Shown here piece after piece: positions 46,582 to 58,738 of a stretch of DNA of 64,000 nt. The notes beneath the pieces are model-generated. The model saw only the letters and a list, made by a program, of their open reading frames with translations, was not told where the DNA came from and made no database searches. The stretch covers positions 1,736,001-1,800,000 of the forward strand of contig BCHU01000003.1 of the NCBI GenBank assembly GCA_001599715.1, written 5' to 3'. This DNA comes from Phaeotremella fagi. Its lineage: Eukaryota; Basidiomycota; Tremellomycetes; Tremellales; Phaeotremellaceae. Positions within the stretch are counted from its first letter, which is position 1. Each line of letters begins with the position of its first letter. Made by a program: the position numbers and the translations under genes.

Positions 46582-49500
46582 CTAAAACATCTTTCGAATA
46601 GGTTCGATAATAGCTCCAGCCTAAAATATCAGTCAGTAATTACTTTCAACAACCAAAACCAAAACCAAACCCACCTTCTTCTGTATCCTGGGTAAAGTCT
46701 GTCTCTGATATCCAACTCTACTATTCCATTCACTACCCACCGGCGTACGAAGCGATGCCTCATACTGCGCAACAGAGGTATAAGGATAAGGTAAATCCTT
46801 GACCAAGAACTGTGAAGCTTTCTTATCCTTCTTCTCAGAGATGATCACGTTGGATCGAGTGAAATCTTTTCTTTGATGCGGTTGAACACCTTCGGTCGTT
46901 TTCAGGAAGATCGGGTTAGTCTTTCTTTTTCGAGTTCCTTTGCCTCCCCATGATCCCTGACATTGGTGGGTGTTTCGTTAGTCTTTGATAGAGATGGGTT
47001 TTGGTGGAAATCACTTACCCAACCTGGAAGTGAGGTGTCTTCAACTTTTGGTGCGTCTGATTCTATCTGACGTTGTTTTTCAATATCGAAATCCTATGAA
47101 AAAACACAGTCAATTCTCAGGAATTCAGACAACGTCAACGATCCAACCTACCTCAACGACATTATCACCAGCAAAGGCCTCAGCGACCAGATCTCTCTGT
47201 TGAAATGCCAAAACCCCGTTGACAGGTAACAAATCATCCACAGCTTCATCTTCAAGAGTTCTGTTCCCCGCCGTCCCATCAACTTCGATTTCAACATCGT
47301 CATCACCTTCACCACCACCTCTCACGGATTTCTTGATACTTTTCGTAATCTTATCAGCCGCTTTAGAGTTGGCATTCAGGATTTGATTTTTTTTGCGTGA
47401 TGGACCCGAGGACGATGTTTGGTTCGTTAGCCAGGGATTGTGTTCTGATGATTGATTGAATGAGGTTTCTTTCGGTGTTGGGTTGAGAGGAGCTGGCACT
47501 GTCGTAGATGATACCACAGTGTCGTCGTCCAAGGTTGAAGCGCTTGACTACGTTGAGCGTTAATGACTGATCAAAGCCTTACAAAGTTAACCTACCAAAC
47601 CAGCCGGACCCGAGAACACCATTCGTCCTTCGTTACCTCCAACTTTCATCATCTGCCCAACTTCCTCGTCCCCATCTTCAGAACCAGATTCCCCAGATTC
47701 ACCAAACATCTCAATCTCTTTTCTTAAGTCCCTCTCTTCCTCAGCAACTTTCTTCAATTCTCTCTCCTGAGCCTTTTTCATGAAAGCCATTCCCATAAGT
47801 CCTTTACCATTAGAAGTATCCTTGACATCCTTCTTATCTAAACCGTCCAATTGATCAAAAGCTTTCTCCCTGATATCACCTTCTTCATCGTCGTCATCGT
47901 CCGAAGATTCATCTGAAGATTCATCGTCCCCTTTCCCATGGATCTTTCTCTGTAACCTTTCTTTGATATCCAACATCTCCTCCTTCTCACGACGTCTATC
48001 TTCGAGTTCACCAGCGTCTCCACCAACATCCCTAGCCCAACGTCCACTTCTAGCACCATGTCGTAAAGTAGCTCTCTCCTTTGCACGTCCTCTTTCCATT
48101 TTCTCTCGTTGTTCATCAGCAGCTTCTGGATCTAGACGATCCATATCTTCCAAAGATATCTCTCCATTTTTAGCTTCACGTTTTCGCGCTAGTTTTCTAA
48201 AAGTTTTCGATTTGATTTTGGCAACTCGTTTAGATCGTGCTTCAGCTCTGAACATCAATTCACGTTGATGTCGGAGTTCAGCTCTTCTAGCGGCGATTTC
48301 TTCTACTGATAAATCTTGACCACGAAGGGCTTCATCTTCGTGCTCCGTCATCTGTTTGTCCGTAAGATTCGCAGCGTTAAGCAACGCCGTTACAGCCGAT
48401 TCCATTTTGTTGGTTGGTTTGAACGATGAAATAAGTTCTCCTGATGATCTGATACCACCTCTATCATCTTTTTGAAGAGGGAAACTGAGGTGTTCGGATT
48501 CTTTGATTCTTTTCATCACACCTGACCATTTCTGTCCTTCTTCTTTAGTCTTTTCGTATGCCGCTTCACGATCTAGTCGATCTTGAACTACGGTTGGTAA
48601 TGGTGCAGATAGAACACCTTGTTTAAGTATTTGAGATGAAGATTTCCTATCGGCTTTTGATGGGAGAAGAGAAGCAGCGGCTGAAAGAGATGGATGAGAG
48701 GCGATAAGTGTGGATAGGTCGAGTCTTTGATCTAGGCTCGTTAGATTGGATAGACATCAACGGTGGTATAACTTACTACTCTTCAAACCAAAATCGCTAG
48801 ACTCCTTGAGACTAGGTCCAGGCATAACTGGTAATACACGACGTTTCTTTGTTGTGTCCTTGGTGTCGTTGCCTTCGATTTCAATTTTACGCTTTTTATC
48901 AGCAGATGCCAATTGATCGACAAATGCGTCCAAACCGTCAAGCTCCTCATCTTCGTCTTCTGATAGGTCGGAAGGAAGTTCAAGATCAGACTCTTCGTCG
49001 TCGTCGTCGTCTTCATCTTCTTCATCATCTTCTTCGTCAACTTCGTCATCATCTGCTTCCTCGTCATCGTCATCTTCCTCTTCGTCCTCATCAACTTCTT
49101 CCTCATCATCCTCTTTTCCAAATGCAGACTTGAACGAAGTCCTAGGTGATCTTTCAATTTCAGGATCCGACTCTGACTCATCTTCATCCTCATCGAGATT
49201 CACTGTCAAAGGCTTTGCAGGCTGAAAGGGAGTCAATCAAAACCCAGCCAAACTCTCAACAGACCTACCTTAAGAACTCTTTCCGGGGCTTTATTCTTCC
49301 CTTTCCCCAACTTCGCTTTCGATTTCCCTTTTTCCAAATCACGAAAAACATCACCCCATCTATCTTCATCACTCCCATCCTCTCCCCAAGCCTCATCAGA
49401 ATCAATATCACTCTCGTCACTCTCAACCACCCCATCTTTATCATCTGCAATCATCATCCCCAATTTCTTGATCCTATCCTCCATAGCTTCGTCACTATCT

Positions 49501-49742
49501 TCATCTCCATCGTCATTTCGTCTTCGACGTTCAGATGGTCCAGACTCTTCCCGAGATAACGATAACTGCTGTTCATTCGTTCGTGATCTTTTAGGTAGAG
49601 ATGGGAGATAGGTATAAGTGTTGGTTGGATCTAATTTCTTTCTTGATTTGGATTTGGACTTGGATTGAGATGAGTTTGATGGTTGAGTTGATGAGGCTGA
49701 GAATGGTTTGAGGTTTGAACCTCTATTAGGTTTACGTGCCAT
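46582..49742 (-). CDS. UTP14: U3 snoRNP-associated protein UTP14
   Basis: A small-subunit processome component for 18S rRNA maturation that activates the helicase Dhr1. The start at 49742 reads MARKPNRGSNLKPFSASS. The frame is open farther upstream, but without a better start. Seven exons give about 960 residues. Seen: acidic tracts (DEDEEEDDDDEEADDDEV at about 49010-49110), LDAFVDQLASADKKRK, KKRRVLPVMPGPSLKES, LPSKADRKSSSQILKQGVLS, MKRIKESEHLSFPLQKD, KIKSKTFRKLARKREAK, FMKKAQERELKK and the hallmark SLPGWGSWGGKGTRKRK near the end. The last exon encodes AGAIIEPIRKMF. It is convergent with MIP1, 84 bp apart, so 3' ends probably overlap, and divergent from ATP16. Confidence 0.94.
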
Positions 49743-50045
49743 GATGATTGGTTGTTGTTCACCTCGAAATTCCAAAGTGAAGGTGAGTTGCTTTGAAATT
49801 TTATCAAAAGATCCAAGAGAATATTGCGTTGCGTGCCTGGTCAAAACTTTATCAGGAGGGAATGAATAAATAAATCCACCAGTGAGCATCCTATATGCCA
49901 CACGTCTATTCCCGTAATGCCGCTCCGCCCCGAGATGCTTTCACCTTTAAACATTACATAGATCATCTCTACTTAAAATAACCATATTACAGTCAGTTCT
50001 TACTCAATATACACCTCTAGGACACAACTAACATTCTTGCAGACA
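49743..50045. promoter_or_regulatory. Divergent promoter between UTP14 and ATP16
   Basis: 303 bp without a gene. It contains TGCCACACG and GTAATGCCGCTCCGCC (about 49895-49930). No element is assigned. Confidence 0.4.
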
Positions 50046-50949
50046 ATGTTCACCTCCAGATTATCCTCTTCATTCCGTTCTTTACCCAGGTCTTCAGCTC
50101 TTAGAGTCGCTAGACGTGGTTATGCCGATACCGTCGATACCAACCTTAAACTCAGTTTGGTTCTTCCTCATCAGGTAGGTTGGGTTTGTTTTATTTAGGA
50201 TTGAGATGATGGATTGTGGAATATTTTGGAAATGAGAAAAGTGATTTGGGAGATGGGGAAATCATTGGACGAATCATGTTGGAGGATCGATAATTGAAGG
50301 TTTACGAATGCTCAGTGACAAGCTTGAATGGTATGAGAAGCTGGAGATCTGTGTATCAAATTCAACAGGACAATCTACTTCCAAACCTATCATTATCTAG
50401 AAGAAAACCGTATTCTGGTTGAACACCCAATCCACAATTTTATACCAACCACTAACCCCAAATAGTCACTCTTCAACTCCCAAGCCGTAACCCAAGTCAA
50501 CATCCCAGCCGCAACCGGTGACATGGGTATCCTTGCCAACCACGTTCCATCGGTTGAAGCCCTTCGACCAGGCGTAATTGAAGTCATCGAGAGCAGCGGA
50601 TCATCAAAGAAATGGTTTGGTTAGTTGATCCATGTCATGAGCTGTATTTATGGATAAACTAACACTTAACAGTTTCCGCTGGTTTCGCAACTGTCCACGG
50701 TAACAACACACTCACAATCAACGCCGTTGAAGCCTACGAACTTGAAAAATTCTCAGCTGACGTGAGTGATGTCGTGAAATCTTCAATATCATTAGACAAG
50801 TGCTGATAGAATAAAAACCACAGAACATCAGATCAGCTTTAGCTGACGCCAACAAAGTTCTCTCATCTTCTGCTCCAGAATCAGAAAAGGCCGAAGCTAG
50901 AATCGAAGTTGACGTCTTTGAAGGTCTCCAGGCTGCTCTCGCCAAGTAG
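50046..50949 (+). CDS. ATP16: Mitochondrial ATP synthase subunit delta
   Basis: The delta subunit of the F1 central stalk (bacterial epsilon equivalent). Four exons give about 165 residues. An Arg/Ser-rich presequence (MFTSRLSSSFRSLPRSSALR...) is followed by ADTVDTNLKLSLVLPHQSLF, the family motif AVTQVNIPAATGDMGILANH, VPSVEALRPGVIEVIE and FVSAGFATVHGNNTLTINAV. The C-terminal hairpin is EAYELEKFSADNIRSALADA...EKAEARIEVDVFEGLQAAL. The first intron (about 50176-50464, 289 nt) is far longer than usual in this region. Confidence 0.95.
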
Positions 50950-51308
50950 ATGTAGATTCTAGGAATGGGTCACTGTTGGTATCACAAATAAAATAAAGGA
51001 TGCAATTTGAAGTCCAAGATTTTCATTTTGTTTGTTATCTTTAGCGTTTGACTTGTTGGCTTCGATTTCTGATTAAGTATCTGAAGGGTTTGATCTTCTT
51101 TCCCCAGGTTTTTTCCTTTGTGAGGTGAGGTTTTGCGGTCCCGTCACGTTCAGCAATTCATTTACGAGAGGTTGAGAATACTTCTAAATTTGCAACACCC
51201 AACATCCAAAGTGAAATTTCTTCAAACCATGAGTCGAAATGATATAATGCATAATGAACGGTTGACTATCTGATCTATGAAGAAAACTGACTCAACTCCC
51301 TGACCCGA
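50950..51308. other. 3' regions of convergent ATP16 and mS38 genes
   Basis: 359 bp with no gene and no recognised motif. Confidence 0.4.
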
Positions 51309-52386
51309 CTATTTACCTAAACGTTTTCTCTGAGCTCTCGTAGCCTAATGTAAAAAATGAATTAGTGAAAAACAATCAAAAGAAAAAAAATGAAGGCAAA
51401 AGACGAACCTTTCTTCTCTTCTTGTATTTATGTTTACTAATCTTCTTCTTTCGTTTCCTCTTAACACTATCTAAAGATATCCAATCGTTTTGGATCCGAT
51501 CCAAACCGTTAACAGAGACATTTCTTCTTCTACCCTTTGTAGAGAAATCCAATTTCCCAAGAAGGACTTTCAGTGATGAAACCGCTTCATCAATGTCGTT
51601 CCTCTGTTCCACCGATTTAACATCTTCACTCGACGTGTTCGTGTTGGAATTTGAAGTTGAGGATAAAGTCGATAAAACTTTTTCCCAATCGTTCTCGTTG
51701 CTTAATTTGTTTTTCACTATTGAACTACCTAAAACCCTAGCTAGATAGTTATCACCTTCCATTAAATCATTTTCGTTTCCGTTTATATCAAATTGAAGTA
51801 ATGAGGAGGGAGAGGAGGGAGAGAAATAACCTAAATGATGTGATAATTCCGAAGTTGATAACGCTTTAACTAGATTTAAATGATTCGATAAAACTGATTC
51901 ATCTGATGATTCCTTTAAAATATCTTTGATCGATGAGTTGGAGGTTAAAGTTGATGATTTATTGTTGACGTTGAACAAATCGTTTGAATCGTATTGACTT
52001 GATTCTGATTGTGGTTGAGTATAGATCTTCGTACCCAGATGAACAGGTAAAGGTAGATGTTGAGGGTTAAACGATAAATGTAAACCTATTTGAGCAGGAT
52101 AAATTCGAACAGGTTGGAACCCGTTTCCGTTACCGACAGGGAAAGGAATTTCAGAAGATATCTTTGAAGTTGGATTTTGAGTAGAGGACTTTTGTCTTTT
52201 GAATTTGAGTGTGGGATTCGTTGATCGAACATTGATAGAAGATCTCAGAGTTCTCGGTTTTACTCTACCCCTCGTTGATGAACCTACACCTGAAGATGAG
52301 GATGTTGAACCTGAAGCTGAAGCTGATACTGATCCTATACCTCCTGACCTTGTTGAAGGTATTGAAGAATAGAGACGACGTAACAT
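51309..52386 (-). CDS. Mitochondrial small ribosomal subunit protein mS38 (COX24/AURKAIP1 type)
   Basis: The start at 52386 gives MLRRLYSSIPSTRSGG, a typical mitochondrial presequence. Most of the roughly 340 residues are Ser/Asn-rich and poorly conserved. The diagnostic part is the extreme C-terminus, DSVKRKRKKKISKHKYKKRR followed across a final intron by KATRAQRKRLGK. In the mitoribosome this basic helix sits in 16S/15S rRNA. The final exon is only about 37 nt and would be missed without splicing. COX24 in yeast is needed for COX1 mRNA processing. Divergent from TRM8, only 161 bp apart. Confidence 0.9.
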
Positions 52387-52547
52387 TGTTGATGGATGTT
52401 GATGTTGATGTTGGTGACTGAGATGGAGCAGAGATAGAGAGATGGAAATCGTTTCGGTGGTATCTTCAAGTCACGTGATAAGTTCAATATTTCGAAGCTT
52501 AAGCAGCATCAATAATTTCCAAATAGCACTCAACAATCCACAACACT

Positions 52548-53747
<1,200 letters not shown>

Positions 53748-53926
53748 AAGTCATGTAGTTATTATGTTCTGTAAATTGCAATTTTCACATCATCGTAGAC
53801 TCAGTCGATATGCATACAATTTTCTCTAACCACTTCTACACCTCCATCAACACCGTTACCATTCATCACATCACGTTCAAAGGGAAGGAAGGGAAGATAT
53901 TTTAAGCGTTTCATTAAACTCCATAA

Positions 53927-56893
53927 CTACGACGAACCATTAACCTAAAGCAACAAAGACATTGAATTAGTAATCTGAACTATTTTAATCAAAAACCAAA
54001 ACCTACCTTATTCTTAACAGTAGTCAAGAACTGAGCATAACTACTCATACTATCCATTCTATCTTCGATCAACAAGCTCAACGCCCAAGATCTCAAAGCC
54101 GGTTCCGCATCAGATTTAACAATATACAAATGAGGTCTATAAACCCCTCTTCTCAATTCTCTAATCTTCCCAATGATAGCGTTAACACGTTGGTTGAATG
54201 GATTATCGATCACCGTCAGAGTCGATTTACCGCCTACCAGATCTTGGTATGAATTCAAACCGAACACATCTTGGATTAACCTTGGTACGGCTTCGTGACC
54301 GACCCAAAGGAAGATGTTTTGAGAATCTTCCATAATGTAGAGACCGTGTCTTTCTAATCTTTCTGAAGTTAGGTTAAGAGCTGGTGGGAGTATAACACCT
54401 TTTTCACCGATCGTTCCAGCTTCAGGTGGCATGTTGTGGAGTGAGAAGAAGTTTGGATGGATGTACGGTATAAGAGCTTGAGATGGTAGTGTAGTAAGTA
54501 ACGCTTGAGCATATGATCTCAAATCAGGTGGTATCTGTGCCCCTTCACGTAGACCAACATGTTTGACCAAACCACACATTAATATAGGTAAAAGACTGAG
54601 ATTGAGTGGTACTGATAACTGAGCCGATGCACCTGCTGAAGAAGTGACTTGATTTTTGTAAACCGTCAACATGTCTGATAATTTCGATACCACCAAAGAT
54701 CTAGCGTCCTCCAACGAACTTGACATTGATTTCTCAACTGCCTTGTTGGTAAGATACGTAGCTATTGCCACTTGATCGGCTGAAGCGTATAATTCAGCGA
54801 TGGAATCCGTCGTAGGCATAGCTTGAGTGATGACTCTGATTCTACGTTCACCATAACAAGTAGTATGCAAGATTGCAGTTTGTAAAACGACAAATGCACC
54901 TTTGAGATCATCTTCGACTTGTAATTCGATAACGTAATCTTGATCTAATGGGACAGCAGGTAAAGCTAATAAATCCGTGGATCGAATGAAGAAGTTTCCA
55001 TGGAAAGCTGACATTCTCAATCCTCTCGTCGCACGAACTCTGATGACTGCTTCTAATCCTATAGGCATCGCTAAAACTTTACCGAATTCCGTGGCAAACT
55101 TGATAGCATCTTCTGATCGACTAGCGTTGAATCCTGGATAAAGATAGGTTTGACCAGCTGTGTATCTTGGTAAACATGATAAAGTTGAGACATCGGTATA
55201 AGTTGAAGAGAACAAGAAAACGTCGACAGACACTTGTTGTTTCGAACAATCTATCGCAAACGTTTTATAGAAACCAGACGCAGCTTGAAGTAAAGAACTC
55301 TCTTTACTGGTACCAAGAAGTTTAGGATCGTCACGAGCTTTAAGTGCACCCGCACCGATGGTCGGTAGACTTGAAGATAAAGCGATAATCTTTCCACCGA
55401 TTTTTCCAATCAATTGATGAGCAGCTTGGAAAGCTGATCCAAGTGCGTTACCGACCACATGCGAATCTTGGAACATGTCACTGAGTTTACCGAGTAAACT
55501 TTCCAACGCGGGTCTGGATTCATCAAGGTTGACCAACAAATCGACTGGTTTTGGTAAGAAGACATCGGCTAAGTCTGATACGACCAGCATTGTAGCTTCA
55601 GTTGCACCGACAGGTAAAGAGAAGAAATGTAACGAAGTGGATACAGCGATGATAGCGATTTTTGTTCTTTTATCGGCGTTGGGGATGTTATCGAGTGATT
55701 CCAAGATAGTTCGAGCTGCAGTTGCAACCATACCACTTTGAACTGCACTTTGACTGACGTCGATGATGAAAGCGTAAACCGGTGGTTGAGGTGGTCGAAC
55801 CATGTATTCAGTAGGAGCGATAAATTCCACCACGCTATGATTCAATTCCTTCCTTGCCCATCTATCAGCAGGTTTGTTTTCCCTTTGATCCCAATCGAAC
55901 AACTGAGGTACTTCATTACTCAAACCACACATGCAACATTTCCAACGATTTCCACCTTCGATAAACGTGACGAACGGGTTGATGTAACTTCTACAACGTC
56001 TACATCTTGCGATGACCGAATCAGTGATAACAGGAACTGGTTCGTCGCCGTCACTCTCTCTAACTGATCTGTAAGGTGCCATGACCAAAGCCAAAGGTAG
56101 TTTAGATTTGTTGAGTAAAGATTGTGTAGTTGGCATAGAGTTGACTGTACAACGTTGATAAGAAGGATCTGGATTGACATAAGGAGATTGAGTGACAGCT
56201 GCGTTAGGTGGTAAAAGAGCAGCAGGTGGTGGATTGTTCAAACCAGATACATCAGGTTGTAAACCGATCAGATTGATGGTTTGAATAGGATGAACCTGTT
56301 TCTGTTCACCATAACTCTGTTGTCCACCAACGTTCATCTGTTGAAATTGTTTATTCATCGAGTCCACCGGTTGTTGAGGGTAACTTTGCTGTCCATTATA
56401 AGGAGGTTGCGCTTGTGGTTGTTGGAATTGAGGTTGACCGGCTGGAGCTACTGGAATACCTGGAGTGAAATATTGTGGAGGTGAAGCAACAACGTTTGGA
56501 TCTTGGTATGGTGCTTGACCACCAGCGTTGACATCGTAACCACCAGCTCCGCCGCCACCACCTCCACCACTACCGTAAACCTGTTGAATTTGAGCAGTTG
56601 GATATTGTCTTCTACCTGCTCTTGGAGCTGGAGCTGCAGCTTGAGCAGGTGGAGGTGAAGTCGAAGGGAACGTTGGATTAGTTGGTAATTCCCATTGTTG
56701 TCGACCTGTGGATTGGTCTGGAGAGGTTGTTAGTTAAGAATATAAGATGGAGAGAGACGACTCACCAATGTAAATATACTGATTAGCTTGCGCATCCCTT
56801 GATAACAGAGGTTAGTTACAGTGTATACCTTTAATCTCCAACTCACCATCTAGCTTCCCAACCCTGTGGGAGCATCAACGGTTGCGAGCTCAT
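53927..56893 (-). CDS. SEC24: COPII coat subunit SEC24 with N-terminal WW-like module
   Basis: The cargo adaptor of COPII vesicles at ER exit sites, pairing with Sec23. The start at 56893 reads [20 protein letters not shown] followed by [18 protein letters not shown], which has the two tryptophans, aromatic YIYI and final Pro of a WW domain. A Pro/Gln/Gly-rich stretch ([20 protein letters not shown]) follows. The zinc finger is [15 protein letters not shown]...WKCCMCG. The trunk has [17 protein letters not shown], and the gelsolin-like domain has [20 protein letters not shown] frame ends [11 protein letters not shown] at 53989, but a GTAGGT donor inside it and TTGCTTTAG before 53942 give TTVKNKVNGSS ending at 53927, which is preferred. 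Convergent with TRM8, divergent from SEH1. Confidence 0.93.
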
Positions 56894-57198
56894 TGCTGAT
56901 GGTGTAGTGGATGGATTTGAGTGATTGAAAGGGGGATGATAGTTGATTAATCTGATCTATCTTTTGGAGTCGTAGTTGGGGTTGTTTTATGGATGATATA
57001 TAGATGATAAATGAAAGAAAAGTCAAGATATCTGTACTAAATGACAATGAATTCAATCCATCGTCAGCATCTCAGCTCACAACCGTGGCGTGGCGTGTCC
57101 ATCGGCGTTAGTTGAATGTGGCACTTGGTATTCGAAGGGGGGAAGGTGTTGTTGTTGAGTCTCTACGTCTAAATATCTGCAAAGAACATCTACTCCAA
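56894..57198. promoter_or_regulatory. Divergent promoter between SEC24 and SEH1
   Basis: 305 bp without a gene. It has GTGGCGTGGCGTG (about 57084-57096) and a GGCGTTAG word, with purine/pyrimidine asymmetry toward each start. Confidence 0.4.
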
Positions 57199-58644
57199 AT
57201 GATTCAAACAAACGTTTTAGCACCAGGTCATGCTGATCTAATAACTCGTGAGTAGACACTTTCTCCAATAAGCAGAAGAGGGTCGTTATGCTCACCATCT
57301 CTCAGACGTTGTGTACGATTTCTACGGTGAAAGATGTAAGTTGAACCTCACATCACCACATCTAACAACCTTCAAGTGGCCACATGTTCAGCCGATCAAA
57401 AGATCAAAATATTCAAGAAATCAATAGAAAGTAAATGGGAACTAGAAACTGAGTGGAAGGTAAATCGTTCATCACTCAAGAGCGAGATACAGCTAAACAA
57501 ATACCGTTAGGCACACGAAGCACCAATCATTCATCTATCGTTCGCTCATCCTTTACATGGATCGTTACTAGCTTCATGTTCCCATGATAGGAGTATCAGG
57601 ATATGGGAAGAACCATCACATTCTGTTCAGAATTTTGGTGCTGGTGCTGGTAATTTGGTGACCAAGGATGGCAGTGGGAGATGGATCGAGAAAGGTGTTT
57701 TGATTGGATCAAAAGGATCTGTTAGATCTGTTGAATTCTCTCCACCGAATCCGTCATTCGGTTTACGTGTTGTAAGTCGTCACAACCCCCATACTAGATT
57801 GTAAATATTGACTCGACTAGGCATCAATATCAACAGATTCACATTTACGTATTCATACATCACTAGATCCAGCGTTAAACGATTGGACCCTAGTCCATGA
57901 TATCTATCTACCAACTCTAGGCTTATCCAACGATGAACCATCGATCTCAGTCGAACAACCCTCCTCGTTGAATTCTTCGGAATCAGCATTCGGGGGTTGG
58001 GGTTTAAGTTGGTGTAAAGAAAAATGGTGGGGGAGTGTAATTGCGACTTTCTCTGGAACGAATCCAGTAGTCAAAGTGAGTTAACACAAAATAAGCCTAC
58101 ATGTTCAACTTACAAAACCTACTATAGATAATCTCATTAGATCCAACACCAAAATCATTACTTCATCTAACCCCTCCTTCATCCCAATCGTCATCCTCAT
58201 CCTCATCATCCCCATTAACGTCAATATCATGGTCACCGTCCTGTGGACGATCCTATCATCTGATAGCAACAGGTGCGAGAGACGGTACAGTCAGAATATG
58301 GAAGATTGAACCACCCATCGAAGATGGTAAAGAGAATTGGAAAGGAGAATGTGTAGCTGAATTCGGTACCGGTGGTCCTAGAGTTGGTATGGTCGATGTA
58401 AGTATTTTACATTTGTATTCTGCTGTGATTGAGGATTAATCTTGGGTTTAGTGGAATGCTACTGGTACAACGTTGACGACAAGTGATGACGAAGGTATTA
58501 TAAGGATATACAAATGTAGGTTGACATACGATTTCTAAGTCTGTCATTCAATGCTGAACATCTATAGCGACCTATGCCAAAACTTGGAAATTACTTGGGA
58601 AAATGACAGCAGAAGAACCAGAAGAGAATGGACATGAACAATGA
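57199..58644 (+). CDS. SEH1: Nucleoporin SEH1 (WD40)
   Basis: A beta-propeller of the Nup84/Nup107 Y-complex and the SEA/GATOR2 complex. Eight exons. It begins MIQTNVLAPGHADLITHVVY and DFYGERLATCSADQKIKIFK, the family start. WD repeats follow: LSFAHPLHGSLLASCSHDRS, RIWEEPSH, SVRSVEFSPPNPSFGLRVAS, WGLSWCKEKWWGSVIATFSG, TSISWSPSCGRSYHLIATGA, RDGTVRIWKIE and VDWNATGTTLTTSDDEGIIR. It ends TYAKTWKLLGKM with a short acidic tail. Some loops are expanded with Ser runs (about 58180-58215). About 395 residues. Convergent with the next gene, 94 bp apart. Confidence 0.94.
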
Positions 58645-58738
58645 TCCAATCAAAAACATAATGTAATAGATGCCATACAATGTACAAGATGATTTATATT
58701 CTATATTAAAACTCCAAACATCACCCACTACCTACCAA

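Noticed and set aside
53989..53991. TGA stop of SEC24 at the end of the long open frame
   Set aside because: An intron with good donor, branch and acceptor gives a better-looking end at 53927; the TGA is probably intronic.
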